A stretch of 64,000 nucleotides of DNA. Origin: Undaria pinnatifida (lineage: Eukaryota; Sar; Phaeophyceae; Laminariales; Alariaceae). The notes beneath the pieces are model-generated. The model was not told the DNA's origin and did no database searches. It saw only the letters and a list, made by a program, of their open reading frames with translations. Shown one piece after another: positions 1 through 10,954 of this stretch. Position numbers and translations under genes: made by a program. The stretch is from contig JABAKD010000011.1 in the NCBI GenBank assembly GCA_012845835.1, forward strand, positions 13,478,214 through 13,542,213, in the 5' to 3' direction. Every line of letters starts with the position of its first letter. Position 1 is the first letter of the stretch.

Positions 1-153
1 TTTTGCGATAACTGCGTTAATGCCGAACAGGACACCCCGGGAGACGTGTTGAAGCGGAAATACTGGCCCATGCTGTGTTTATATGATTTGCGAGAGGGTG
101 CATTCTACACAAACTTTAGTGCAATTGCTCTCGAGTATATTGCTTTCCTGTGA
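1..153 (+). CDS. Possible C-terminal end of an unknown ORF (partial)
   Basis: Frame 1 is open from the first base to a TGA at 151-153 and gives 50 residues. They start FCDNCVNAEQ and include a Cys-x-x-Cys pair and an aromatic stretch (KRKYWPMLCLYDL). The composition is not low-complexity and no family is recognised. Because it is cut by the window edge and gene 1 begins only 160 bp later, it may be a last exon of an upstream gene, a repeat fragment or a chance frame. Confidence 0.25.
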   Translation, partial: FCDNCVNAEQDTPGDVLKRKYWPMLCLYDLREGAFYTNFSAIALEYIAFL

Positions 154-315
154 ATCTCAATTTGGCTTTCTTTTACCTTGTTTCTGGTTGGGTGTCCTGT
201 TGTGTACCCTCCCGAAAAACAACTTGACACGGCGGTAGTGCTGCGTTTAGACGCCTGAAATATGTGTTTCGCCGAAGGCGAGAAACCGAAAAGGTCCCCA
301 AAAATGCGTTGAACA

Positions 316-453
316 ATGTTTTCACCTGCGGCGAAAAACGTTGCGCTGCACGAAACGCGGCACGCGCAACCCGCGCCTTCCGTCGGCTGTTGCGCGAAAC
401 GGAAATTCGTCGACCCGACAGTTGTGCCTTGCGCCAGCGCAACAGCGCCACAG
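316..453 (+). CDS. Gene 1 exon 1 (start exon)
   Basis: 46 codons beginning MFSPAAKNVAL and ending ATAPQ. The donor is CAG|GTACGT at 454, a near-ideal 5' splice site, which makes this frame preferable to the other two open frames here and to the antisense frame. It contains the basic run CAKRK. The exon ends in phase 0. Confidence 0.55.
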
Positions 454-3400
454 GTACGTAGATTCGCATTCGATTTCAAGTAGCAAGAGCCTCGTTGCTC
501 GGTTCTCGTTGACGTGCCTTCAACGTTATGCGAAGTGTGAAAACAATCGGCTGTTTTCGCCATCTGCGCTACCGCCTTGCCGTGGAAACCCGGGGGAAAC
601 CTGCGCCTTCACAGGACGCGAAGAAACCTCGACCTACGCGGGCAAAGGTGGCGGACTTGGCTACCACGGGCACGGGCGGAGCAGAAGGAGTGAGCTCCGT
701 GCCTGTACGGAAGTCGAAGCGACTAAGACGAGAAGCTCCCGATCACGAAAACGTACTATTGGCGTTGCCCGGAACGTGGGTGGACTCTTTGAACGGCCCA
801 CAAAGGAAGGCGCACGGTGAGGAGGAGGGAGTAGCAGGGGGGCGGTGTCCCAGCTGTTAGCCGTCGGTGCGAAGGGACCGCCTTTTGGTGCAGCCGTTTC
901 GCCGAAAGGCTTGTTATGTTATCATGTTGTACGGTGAGACCGCCTAATGGTGCAGGTTTTTCGCCGGATAACGTATGTTTATATTAATAATATACTTCTT
1001 TTTTTTCCCAAAACCGTCAGATTTATCCCCTTGAAAGGATTTATAGCTTGCACGCACAAATTGCCCGCCCGTTCCCCCCCCCCCCCCCTCCAATCCCGCT
1101 TGCTTTTGATCAACACCAGGCCCCCACGTCCTTTAAAACTCCCCCCCCCCCTCACCGGTTATTCGACTTACAGGATTCACACGATAAACGGATACATTTC
1201 CCTCCTCAGCTGTCAAATTTTGTCCCCCTCAAAAACGGGTTTTACAGTTTCCGCGCACAGACTGACTAACATCACCCTGTTGACCCTGATAGCTACACTG
1301 TAGTTGTAAGGGGAGTCGCCGACCTATATCCTTAATGAGGACACACAACTCGTAATACGCGCGATCGGAGTATCACACACAGCTTGCAAAGATGAGTTTC
1401 GACGAAATCTTCGATCTCACAGCTGAAGTGTATTTTCATTTTTTATAATATACAGGGGTACGCACGGGTACGCGTTGTTGCTCTGTAAAACAGCATTTTC
1501 TTCCTTTGGCTTTTTTATTTTGCATTTTCTTCCTTTGGCTTTTTTATTTTGCAAACTCAAAAGTCCGACCCACGTCAGATTTGAACTCCAGAGGCGACTC
1601 TACTACACTGTTGTAGCATTCGACGGTACCCACTAGACCACCGGAGCCGTCCTATTTCCATCTTTGTTTCCAATTGTTTTTTCTTTGTTTTTTTTCTTGT
1701 TATTTTTGTTTTATTTTTCTCTTTCTTCTATTATGTTGCAAATAGTATGGTGTGCCGGCTTACATTATTTTTTGCCCGCGTGTTCATTGGGGTTCGGTGC
1801 ATGGCCAAATCACCTTGCTGTGTTTGCAATGTGTATTTCACTCTCGTAGTTTGTGACCACGGAGCTCGTCTCTCTACGAGGCATCAGCACGGACACTGGT
1901 TGTGCTGGGTGTACATGGGTGGAGATACCATTTTAATGTGAAGAACACACACACTCTAGTGTTGTCGTTGCGTTGTTGCTCTTTTGTTGTTGTTGTTGCA
2001 CTACACACCACTGACGACCACTGACGACCGAGCCATAACACTGACGACCACGCGAACCACCTCAGAATACCATTTACGCCCTCCATAGGAAATCTAATGT
2101 ACCGATGAGTGATGAGTGCCCTCTAATGACGTCACTAGTGACGTCACCGGGGTGAAATGGTTGAAAACACACAATAATGTGTATCTCTGCTCGCCCTCCC
2201 CCCTCCCTGTGTGTAACAAGGAAAATGGATAATGATTGTGTGCATACAAATCGTAATCGAGTCCGGAATTACTCGTGGTTGGTCTGTTGGTGTGGATGGA
2301 AGAACCCGGCGATAAGCGATTTGTTTCACAGCTTCAACATAGCTACGTGTACCGAGTAGCATTTCGATTGCGAATTACCGAATTACACGTCGCGAGGATT
2401 TTACCAAAAAATAAAAATACACTCCACATCTGTGAAATCGAATATTTCGTCGGAACTCATCTTTGCAAGCTGTGTGTGACGCTCCGATTTTGTGCCAGGT
2501 CCTCAAGAGGTGGTTTGTCAGATATGCGACACGTTTCTTGACCAGCAGTAATTGCTGGGTACAACCTGGCTAGTCTTGTTGGGCGGACACATTTTCGCTG
2601 CACTGTCTTGATATTGGAATGGTTTGAACTCACTCTGTAATGCATTGCCGGCGATATGCGTTGGCATGCTGTTTCCTTGTACTGCATACCTGGTCGTAGG
2701 TATTTTGGTTGGACGGTCGTGAGGTTACTATTTTCAGCAAGAAATGCGAACTTTGTGTGTTGCAAAAACTTGACACGTCGGAAAGATCGTATTACTTTTC
2801 ATGGTCTACATGATCTGTGTCTTTCGCAGGAGACAGATCCCTGGTCTAAACGTTTTTTGCATGGTCTCGATCATGTTGCCCAGTGAGAGCCGGCTGATCT
2901 GAATTTTCTGTTATCGAATAGTTGGATAGTACCATATGTTTTTTTTTTCTAGTTTGGATCTGTACTACGCAGATCCTGTACAACTCATCATAACGGCATA
3001 TATATATGATCTACAGGATATTTCATGAACTAAATGATCTGCCATGGTCTATATGATATGTCACGATCTATATGAACAGTAATGATATAGGCCGTGATCT
3101 GTCCGATGTGTGAAAAGTTGGCAAGTGAAAGAGACAGGAAAGTGCCGATTGATCTTGCGGTGCATTATTTTTTCTTGTTATTTTTGTCCTCTCGCGGATG
3201 AGGAAAATGAAGCATAAGTTCATCACACTTCCACGTGTTTCCACACATGCTGTTTGTCGATCTAACTCAATTGTATTTGCATGACGTTCATACACTTGAA
3301 TAGTATATAAGTAAGATAAGTCCTACCTGGTACTTGATATTGCCCGGCTTCGCCACCTAATAGTCCTCATCGGTCTCTCTCTAAAGGGACTGACATTGTT

Positions 3401-4857
3401 TTTGGCGAACCTTTGCTCCGTTCGTCTGAACTATTTCCCGAACGAAAGGAGCACGTACTTCTTTTCGACACGACTACGGACCTGAGCTGTGCAAAGAAGA
3501 AGCTGACGAGAAAATGAAGGTGCGCATGTACTTGGAGTCGAGAACTCGCTGCCGTGAGGAAGGGTGTAAGCGTACGTACCGGTCGTTTTTCCAGGCAGCT
3601 TTCGATGCGTTGAAGGTGAAGCTGCAATGCTTTCGCTGACCTGCCAAAGTTTGTCGTGTTTATCCCCCCTTGAAGCGTTGGTGTGCACAAAACTTCGTCT
3701 CCTTCCTGACAATAGCGAAGAAAAAACTCGATTGGTGACATTTAGAAAAAATGGCGTTTTTTTTGTACAAATTGAACAAGCTTTTGTTGCCGCTAATCGT
3801 GACATCAGTTTTCATTATGTTGAAATATATTACACATAATTGTCAACAATTCGTAATAAATGTCTCGATGCGCGACCATGTCACGTTTTTTCTCCCATGA
3901 TTTTTATTTTTTATTTTTATTCGTTCAGAAGTGACCCTCGCTCGGCACCAAAACGCGCACATCCTATATTTGCATATACTGCGATGCAGGTGTTGCAAGG
4001 GCAGATCGATGACGCGGACGACACGAAAGCGGGCACGGCGAGCTACCAACACTGCTACCACCGCGTGCGGACGATGTCGGATAAGCAGCTTGCCACGAGG
4101 GTAAGCCACCCGCGGCGCAGATCGGCTGACGGTGAACGCTGAGGTCACTCGATGTTTCACGGATGCAGACTTGTATCTGTGTGCGCTGTCTTTGCATTTA
4201 GCGCTCGTTCCGTTTCCACCCACGGACATGAGCATACCCAGTGTCCTTTCAGACATGCACCCCTCTTTATGCAGCCATACGTATGCCTGGTTGATGTCTA
4301 GAGACCTTTTGTGTGGCGTGTTATCATATCTTCAGTTTTGTAACCAAGCGGTAGTGTCCACTGCACTTCACCTTGTTCCTGGCGAGTGTTTCGAATGGTC
4401 GTGCTCCGGACATGTTTTCTCGGTTTGGCAGCATTGCAGGGTTCCTTCAGACAGGACTTGCTTACGGTTGGCGGTCCTCACCACCTTTGCACTGTACCAT
4501 GGTACCAGGTACCAGTTTGAGCTCTTTTAGATATGCAACCGCGTTTTGGGGGGAGAAAGTACTTGGTAATAGAGTTGTCGTTATCTTGCAAAAGTGAAAG
4601 GGCTCACAAGAGCAGAAAAGCGTGTCCTACTGCAGTAATGTACCTGCTGTCGGTAATCTTGCATCATGATGGTGCTTTGTGTGCCCGCGAAACACATTTG
4701 ACAGGTGCGAGTTATTGAACGCGCAAGGGGAGCTAAAGCCCAGACGAAGATGTTGGTTTTCACCCACGTCCTTAAGGCCCGAGGAAAGGACGAACTCCTC
4801 GCCCTTGCCGAGGCAGCATTAGACCGCCTCGTGCGTGGCGTACCCATGCCGGAATAG
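316..4857 (+). CDS. Gene 1: basic, helical protein of unknown function, five exons (316-453, 615-816, 3497-3615, 3990-4100, 4777-4857)
   Basis: Five exons join in one frame to encode 216 residues. The ATG at 316 follows an in-frame TGA at 310. The N-terminal half is Ala/Pro-rich and strongly basic, with KRK, KKPRPTRAK and RKSKRLRRE clusters that look like nuclear-localisation signals. The C-terminal half is predicted helical (EEADEKMK, DKQLATRARGKDELLALAEA) and carries scattered Cys and His, including RCREEGC. The junction phases are 0, 1, 0 and 0, and each matches its partner. The 816-3497 intron is 2.7 kb and full of dispersed repeats; the other introns are 160-680 bp. No family is recognised. 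Nuclear location is inferred only from charge. Exon 3 has the weakest acceptor and is the least certain. Confidence 0.55.
615..816 (+). CDS. Gene 1 exon 2
   Basis: 67 codons plus one base. The acceptor is CTTCACAG|GAC, preceded by a pyrimidine-containing stretch; the donor is CACG|GTGAGG. It encodes DAKKPRPTRAK, then a Gly/Thr-rich linker, then VRKSKRLRRE and LPGTWVDSLNG. The two basic clusters resemble a bipartite nuclear signal. Read through without splicing, the frame stops at a TAG about 40 bp later, so a retained intron would truncate the protein. Confidence 0.55.
1277..1440 (+). repeat. Dispersed repeat family 3, copy a
   Basis: Shares a block of the type GACCCTG...GGGGAGTC...CGACCT.TATCCTT...GCGCGATCGGAGTA, ending in CACAGCTTGCAAA and GATCTCACAGCT, with copies at 28730, 56795, 60990 and 63205. 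No ORF or terminal inverted repeat was seen. Confidence 0.7.
1556..1652 (-). mobile_element. tRNA-derived SINE head
   Basis: On the - strand it reads like a tRNA-derived pol III promoter: an A-box-like TGGTCTAGTGGGT and a B-box-like GAGTTCAAATC about 50 bases later, ending GGGTCGGACTTTTGAG. The same head occurs at 24600-24705 joined to a SINE body. It is not a usable tRNA gene, because the arms do not pair fully. Confidence 0.6.
2800..3110 (+). repeat. Dispersed repeat family 7 (GATCT-rich), copy a
   Basis: AT-rich element with many GATCTG/GATCATG words, the block CATCATAACGGCA and TGTTGCCCAGTGAGAGCCGG. Related copies lie at 16530-16760 and 31840-32115. It is non-coding. Confidence 0.65.
3497..3615 (+). 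CDS. Gene 1 exon 3
   Basis: 39 codons: EADEKMKVRM, then YLESRTRCREEGCKRTYRSF and FQAAFDALK. The donor AAG|GTGAAG leaves phase 0. The acceptor GCAAAG|AAG was chosen because it restores phase 1 with exon 2, but the pyrimidine tract is poor and a site a few bases away is possible. The frame upstream is open only back to 3430. Confidence 0.4.
3990..4100 (+). CDS. Gene 1 exon 4
   Basis: 37 codons from VLQGQIDDADDTKAG to SDKQLATR. Acceptor ATGCAG|GTG and donor AGG|GTAAGC are both strong, and the frame is closed on either side of the exon. It is acidic at first, then has a His/Tyr/Cys patch (YQHCYHRV), then enters a helix that continues in exon 5. Confidence 0.65.
4777..4857 (+). CDS. Gene 1 exon 5 (terminal exon)
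   Basis: 26 codons and TAG. The acceptor CTTAAG|GCC sits behind a pyrimidine-rich run. The sequence ARGKDELLALAEAALDRLV continues the helix of exon 4 and ends in VPMPE-stop. The last bases of the exon, including the stop codon, are repeated about 220 bp downstream (see the repeat at 4830-5400). Confidence 0.6.
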   Translation, partial: ARGKDELLALAEAALDRLVRGVPMPE

Positions 4858-5400
4858 CATAAGGGGGCTTGCTGACCGACGGGACTACGGGACGACGAGC
4901 GTTTTTGATGCGAACCTTTGCCTATGCACACACGCGTTGGTTGTTTCGGTCCCGTTGGGTATGAAATGGTGCGCTATTCACGTGCAACTTGTGGTCGTTT
5001 TGATGTTTGCTTCTGCTCCTTCGTCTGGTAGCGTTCTGTCGGGCATGTTTCGTGCGTGGGGTACGAATGCCGGAATAGAATAGGGAGGGGAAGCTGACCG
5101 GCCGGCGGGGCTGCGAGCACGGACGAGGAACATTTTGGCGCGAACGTATGCACGCACGCGTTCACGGTGGTTCTTTCAGTGCATTTAGTATTTGTCGTGC
5201 ACTTTTCACGCCCACGTTGCGTTGGTGTTTTGCTCTTACGCTCTCTTTCCTCATCTGATCGTGTCCTGTTGAGCATGCCCCTTACGTGGGGTACCCATGC
5301 GAGAACCACGGGATCAGGGGATTTGTTTTTTGTACGAACGTCTCCATGCATGCGGTGCGGTGGTCCTTTCACAGCGTTTAAAGACGCACTGCAAAACAGG
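4830..5400 (+). repeat. Tandem repeat starting inside gene 1's last exon
   Basis: Three units of about 220 bp begin near 4830, 5052 and 5280. Unit 2 repeats the exon end, including ATGCCGGAATAG at 5067-5082, followed by the same downstream bases (GCTGACCG...GCGAAC...CACGCGTT). Unit 3 has lost the stop codon. Confidence 0.75.
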
Positions 5401-5869
5401 ACAACAAATATTAAAAAACAGGCATAAACGACCCAGGCTGGGTTTCTTATCTGGGAGAGGGCGCGTGTTACACTAACTTCAGTATAAAGTCTCCTGGATT
5501 TATTATATTCCTGCAAACATCAGCCTGCCTTCCTCATTACCTTGTTCCTTATTGGATTTCCTGGAAGGTGTATTCAGTCGCGATATCCGGTGTTTTTGAT
5601 GTTTTGCTCTCATCCACAACGGAAAACCGCCGTGCGTCAGCGGATGCACGTGTAGACTGGATTGGCATGGTTCTGTCATCTAATAGCGTTCTGTCGGGCA
5701 TTTGCGGAAGCAGCCCTCGTTTTTTTTAGACCGCCGACAGCGTTGCAACGATGCGACGCGTGTTTGAGACAACCAGCAGCAGACGACTCGCGTCTTACAC
5801 CGATCAGGACCGTTTGCGCTGAGCGGTGAGCGATTTGGACTCGAAGAGCGGGGCTTCCCATGGAGATTT

Positions 5870-6100
5870 CGTCGGTCCACATTAGGATGCTGTCACAGTA
5901 TGGGTCTCCCAGTAATGGCGGTGGCGTGATATGGTTTAGAGAGCGATGTGACCGCTTTATGGGGGGAAGCCGTCTTGTTCGTTCCGGGTTATTAGTACTG
6001 TAGTGCAATTCCCCAGTCGCGCCAGACGATTTTGACCGCCTTGTATCGGATCACCAGCTAACTCAGACCGCCCTATTGGGGAACCCCTACTGTACCTTAC
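5870..6100 (-). repeat. Dispersed repeat family 5, copy a
   Basis: Carries TGCAATTCCCCAGTCGCGCC followed by GATTTTGACCGC and a GGGGAACCCC end. It is shared with 34765-34945, and in opposite orientation with 17415-17540 and 49885-50075. Confidence 0.65.
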
Positions 6101-6289
6101 GTTCTACGATAATGCGAGCCGGGGGGGACGGCGTCAGTCAGCTCAACATGAGTCACGTTGTGCTAAAACTCTACGACGACAATGAGACCGGGAGGGGCGT
6201 TGGTCATCTCGTCGGCGGTAACGGCGGTAGCGTGGTGCCGCCATGGAGTGAGGTGTAACTGTGGTGGGGGAAACGGGAACGTCGAATGC

Positions 6290-6870
6290 TGAAGAATAGC
6301 AGCTGGTATACCTCATTGCCTCTATTCCAGCTATTTTGTATCTTAGATGGAGGTAACACCACTTTTTGGCTGAAACGTTTTCGGGATGAAGGTGCTCCTT
6401 AACGCCTTTACAACTGGAAACCCGTTTTGGGGGACAAATTATTTGGAACTACAGCAGTGTAGGGAGGGGTTTGGGGACTCTAAAGGGGTTTAGCACCTTT
6501 GCAACTGGAAAACCTTTATTGGGGGACAACTTACTTGGAATTACAGTGTAGGGAGGGGTTTGGGGGCTCTAAAGGGGTTCAACACCTTTGCAACTGGAAA
6601 GGCGTTGTTGGGGGACAAATTACTTGGAATTACACTATATGGAGGGGTTTGGCGGGCTCAAAAGGGGTTATAACCCAAAAAACCGTCGGAAATCTCAGTT
6701 TTGTTTTGCAACACGTTTTTCATTGTGCACATAGGTGACGGGATTGTTGATCGGGTATCACAGCACTTTTATTTTTGTCCAAGCCAGTTCTTTGGGTGAG
6801 GTATACCTGCCAAGCCACCACCCTCAGAAGGCGAAGAAAGAGTCAGTGCACCTCCACCGTGCTGTTAGTG
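6290..6870 (+). mobile_element. MITE-like family 1, copy with internal tandem units
   Basis: Contains the family words TTTTTGGCTGAAACG, CTCCTTAACG, CAACTGGAAA and CACCCTCAGAAGG. Around 6400-6690 an internal block of about 100 bp (GGGGACAAATTA...GGGAGGGGTTTGG) is tandemly repeated about three times. It is non-coding. Confidence 0.6.
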
Positions 6871-6872
6871 TT

Positions 6873-6925
6873 ACTACTGTACTGTACTGTACTGTACTGT
6901 ACTGTACTGTACTGTACTGTACTAC
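6873..6925 (+). repeat. ACTGT pentanucleotide microsatellite
   Basis: About ten ACTGT units interrupt the distal end of the family-1 element. Confidence 0.9.
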
Positions 6926-7303
6926 TATTAATACTAGCATGCGTCCCACGTTGCTTAAAAATACTATAAGAAGCTCCTTTGAGTCGCTGCAGCCGGGTTT
7001 TACGTCCGCCGCCGCCTACCGAAGAGAACGCACAAAACTTAGCCACGGTCACCACTACCACGCTGAGCGAATTCCTCGCGACGGCTCTACTACTAATATA
7101 TCTCACGAGGCACTGGCGTAATGCCAATGGTACAGCTGCCATCAACCCGGCACAACGCTCAAAACGTATCTCATACATACGGCGCACTATTTTCACGGGC
7201 ATTTTGGAATTCCTCGGTCGTTTTGCATGCTTGTAATGCTTTCCACCAGGCTGTTCTACATGCAAAGAGCTGACACTGACAACTGACACGACAAGTGCTG
7301 TGA

Positions 7304-7575
7304 TAGATACCTAGCGATAGAGGTATGCCAGGTATACCGTTTTTTGGCTATTGTTTTCTGAATGACCGGGCTCCTTAACCCCAAATGGTCTGAATGTCAT
7401 TCTTGCTTTGAAATGTGTTTTTTTGTACGTAGGCCAAGGGTTTGGCCATCGGGCAACACGTTCAGTTTCGCTCAAAATAAGTTTTTGGGTGAGGCACACG
7501 TAGCTGCTGATCATCAGGTTAAGAGCCTCGGAAACAAAAGGGTGCCTCGCCTTTATCGTAGTATGTGTCAGCTAA
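7304..7575 (+). mobile_element. MITE-like family 1, copy
   Basis: Begins with a GCGATAGAGGTATGCC-type terminus and ends with the inverted form (CCTTTATCGTAGTATGTG). The internal order matches other copies: TTTTTTGGCTA, GGGCTCCTTAACCCC, TTTTTGGGTGAGGCA, AAGAGCCTCGGAAA. Confidence 0.65.
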
Positions 7576-7852
7576 ACCATAATACCTATACATGGGAAAG
7601 GGCATGGATCACCAGTTTACTGCAGCAGCAGGCCGTCTGCTTTTACGCAATCGAATTTCCCATGGGGGCATGTTTTGCTGGTGAGTCTTACGGCGTTCCA
7701 TGCTTACTGCATTCGACGGCGGATCGGATACCCAAGAGCGCCCCCTCTTTGGCAATTCAAGGAAAAATCACGCCGAACAAAGATTACGGTGACAGCACGG
7801 GCCACACGAAGCAGCCCGGGCTGCTGTGGGGTATGGGGTATGTAGGACGCGC

Positions 7853-8250
7853 GCTACGATAGAGGTGTACACCCCTTTTTGACGAAACTATTTTCTGGAT
7901 GATGGGGCTCCTTAACACCCCTAAAGCCCCAAAACCCCTCTCTATACTAATTCCAAGTGATTTGTCCCCGAAACGAGTTTTCAGTTGTGAAAGGCGTTAA
8001 TCCGAAATCGCCAAAATGTCACTATTCTTGTCTTGCATGTTTTTTTTTTTTGGCATTCCTAAGCCGTGGGTTGGCTTCTTCAAGGCCATGATGATTGATG
8101 GTGGTTTGTTCATCGGGTTGCAGTTGCAGTTTTATCAGATATAGTCACTTTTGGGTGAGGTAGGTATAGAGCTCCTCACCATGTTAAGAGCCTCAGAAAG
8201 AAAAGGAAAGAAAAAACGGTACACCTCTATAACGTAGCATGTGTCGCAGG
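7853..8250 (+). mobile_element. MITE-like family 1, copy with clear inverted ends
   Basis: The left end CTACGATAGAGGTGTAC and the right end GTACACCTCTATAACGTAG are imperfect inverted repeats, which defines the family termini. Internal blocks as in the neighbouring copies. It encodes no protein. Confidence 0.7.
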
Positions 8251-9109
8251 GGATATGTCGGAATTGCAGTTTAACCCCTTCACAACTGGAAACCAGTTTT
8301 GGGGAAAAATCACTTGGAATTAGTATTGGGAGGGGTGTGGCGGCTCCAAAAGGGTTCAAGAGCTTTACGGGCGCACGTGCAGCATGATGATGATGATGAT
8401 TATGACGCGTGCACTGGCGCGCGCTCCTCCCTCGGCATCGTCGACGTTTCGGGCGTAACTATTAGTAACCCGCTCTGTTTCGGTAGACCACTACGGTCAC
8501 GGGGATGGACCCAGGATGTCCCATGGCGACCACACAAGTCTTCTCTCATTCATTGATGTCGAACGGACAAACCCTGAGGTATGATACGCATGCCAGTATC
8601 TTGCCGACGACTAAATTTTCTCTTGTCGGCGTCACATATAAAACCCTGAACAACATATCTTGCCGATAACCCACTGGGATTAACCACTATCAAAATACCC
8701 TTGATCAAAACAAGACGACGGGGGCATCGCCGATTCAGTTCCGACCCCATCAAGCCTAGAAGCACCGCCGACATTTAATTAATCGCACTGAGGCTTCCGC
8801 AGGGGGCCGCGCTGATACCTTGTAACCACTACATCCACCCCGAAAATCTCGCCATGTTTACGTTTGTCTCCCTCTAGAGCTCCAAATGGCGACGTCTCGT
8901 CTAAAGCCCTTTTAATGCTGTACACAATACCCCCACAAACTTCAAGTAGAATATCTCCAAAAACGAGGGTTCACTTCTAAAGGGGTCGACTAACAGTTAG
9001 CGCTGTACAAAATACCCACAAAAATTTCAAGTAACATAGAATGTCCCCCCCCAAAAAAGGGTTCAAGTAAAGGGGTCGACTAAAGTCTGGAGAGCTAGCT
9101 CTAAAAAAA

Positions 9110-9800
9110 CTCTAGAGGGTGCACAGCACGAGAGCTACAAAACACGAAAAATCAAACGATTCCCACGAACTATTAATGGCTGTAAATGAGGTGGGGGAAA
9201 ACCATCGATTGCCATAGCAAAAGCTACAAATTACGAAAAAAAAGCAAACGATTGCGACGAGCTATCATAGCTGTAAATCAGGGGGGGGGGGGCAATTGAT
9301 TGCCACAGAACAAGCTACAAATCACGAAAACATAAACGATTGCCACAACCTGGTAGCTGTTATTATCCGTAAACCAGGGAAAAACAATCGATTTCCACAG
9401 AACGAGCTACGAATCACGAGAAACCAAATGAAATCAAACACTGCATTATTAATAGTTGTAATCAGGAGGAAAATCATCGAGTGCCACAGCACGAGCTACG
9501 AATCACAAAAAATCAAAGGATTGACACGAGCTAGCTGTAAATTAAGAATAAAAGCAATCGATTGCCACTGCACAGGCTACAAATCACGGAGAATCAAACC
9601 GTTTGCCACGAGCTACTTAGTAGCTATTAATCAGGGGAAAGCCAATCGATTGCCGCAGCACGAGCTACGAATCACGAAAATCAAACGATTGCCGCCACCT
9701 AGCTGTAAATCAGGAAAGAAAAAGACAATCGATTGCCTCAGCACGAGCTACAGATTCTCGCGAAAACTCAAACGGTTGCACCCATTCCACATTATTTTGG
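9110..9800 (+). repeat. Satellite array, unit about 85-90 bp
   Basis: About eight units, each built on CGATTGCCACAGCACGAGC followed by TACAAATCACGAAAA and a GAGCTA...AGCTGTAAATCAGG part. Units differ by roughly 10-25%. A 172-codon open frame runs through it only because stop codons are rare in the unit. Confidence 0.85.
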
Positions 9801-10025
9801 CTGTTCGCGTGTGATGTAGTCCTTGATCACAGGACAGGCTCCAATACCTTTCAGGCGTGAAATAATACCTCATATGAAAAAAACTACTCCAAACCGAAAC
9901 AATACACGCAATGAAGCAAGCCGTACATCAGACGAGAAATAACGATGAAGTCGGAAAGATGCGCATGTACGTATTAATTACGTATCGTACGAACGCTGTA
10001 AGTATCGCAACTGAAACCGAGGAGA

Positions 10026-10150
10026 CTCTATCAAGCCTTGGGCAGCTTCTCGCCGTAGCAAGTGAGTCATCCCCGTGGCGTTTGTTAGTCAAGCTGAAGA
10101 AGGATTCAGTCGATCTTGGAAGGTCTTCGGCACCACCCTACTCTCGCCCT
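10026..10150 (-). pseudogene. Decayed tandem copy of the exon end at 10216-10345
   Basis: Reads MTHLLRREAAQG on the - strand beside MTHVLRREAAKAR-stop of the upstream copy. The stop codon is lost and the match continues over about 120 bp with small indels. Confidence 0.65.
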
Positions 10151-10215
10151 TATTGGTAGGAATTACAAAATATTAACGAAATGCGCCTGTGTGCATGCAG
10201 CAGCGACCTTGTGCG

Positions 10216-10498
10216 TTATCGAGCCTTCGCAGCTTCTCGTCGTAGCACGTGAGTCATCCCCGTCGCGTCTGCCAGGCGTTTGTTGGCCAAATTGAAGAAG
10301 GATTCATGTCGATCTTTGAACGCCTTCGGCACTATCCTATCCACGCTCTTCGGCCCGGCGTCGGCGACGTACTCGAACGCGTATTTATCCTGTTTCCTCC
10401 GGTCAAAGTTGACCGGAAAAGGGGAGGGGGAATCGTCGGTGTTGACAAAATTTACCAACCAAATATAGGCACCGGTATTTTTATCATGTAGCGGTAGC
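10216..10498 (-). CDS. Candidate terminal exon, unknown gene or CCDC17-like 3' end
   Basis: 94 codons end at TAA (10216-10218). The acceptor is CCTTTTAG|G. The sequence begins LPLHDKNTGAYIWLVNFVN and includes FDRRKQDKYAFEYVADAG and DRIVPKAFKDRHESFFNLA; it is well mixed and looks coding. It opens in phase 2, whereas the last mapped CCDC17-like exon (19627) ends in phase 1, so at least one exon is missing if they belong together. An LPL motif at this position would suit the family, but I do not recognise the rest. A third alternative is a separate single gene between 10 and 19 kb. Confidence 0.5.
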
Positions 10499-10954
10499 CT
10501 AAAAGGCAAGAACATGCCGAAAAAGCAAGAGCGCGGGACGATCATATCAACCACCAAGCCACAAGGCGGGATCATTAAAAAACGGCACTTTCTTGGTGCG
10601 AGTATTAGGCATAAGAAAAAACAACTCTAATACCACGTACCAGGTATGTTTTTTTTTGTATATATATATGCAACTCATGGCAGTAATTGATGCCAAACAG
10701 TGTTATGTCGCATTTTCGGTCTCGAAACTTCCTCTTATCATAATAGTTTGCAAGCTAAGTTTCCACATATGCCTGCCTCTGTGGGCGCCTTCATCGTGTT
10801 CTATCGCTTCACAAGCCATCAAAGGATCGCTCAATAATTAGTACCCAGAGGTATTTGGGTTGCATATTTAGAACAAGAATGCGCGGCTCTAAATACCGAC
10901 CTGGTTGAAAATTTAGAGACTGTTTGGCTAATCATATACTTCGAAGTATACAAC

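Larger units (their letters stand above)
817..3496 (+). other. Gene 1 intron 2 contents
   Basis: Holds a poly-C-rich tract near 1074-1150, a family-3 repeat (1277-1440), an imperfect 35-bp duplication (about 1490-1553), a tRNA-like SINE head on the - strand (1556-1652) and a family-7 element (2800-3110). At 1930-3300 outside these I see only AT-rich unassigned sequence. Confidence 0.5.
4858..10215. other. Intergenic region between convergent gene ends
   Basis: No supported exon was found. It contains the gene 1 tail repeats, a family-5 element (5870-6100), three MITE-like family-1 copies (6290-8250), an ACTGT array, a satellite array (9110-9800) and a decayed copy of the exon end at 10030-10150. 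The open frames here coincide with repeats and look accidental. Confidence 0.5.

Noticed and set aside
105-563. 152-codon open frame on the - strand
   Set aside because: It overlaps the ATG exon and intron 1 of gene 1, whose donor and acceptor are near-ideal on the other strand; no splice signals or family support the antisense frame.
1556-1652. Functional tRNA gene
   Set aside because: Promoter boxes are present but acceptor and anticodon arms do not pair properly, and the same head is part of a dispersed SINE.
9296-9814. 172-codon frame on the + strand
   Set aside because: It is a translation of the 85-90 bp satellite units and repeats with them.
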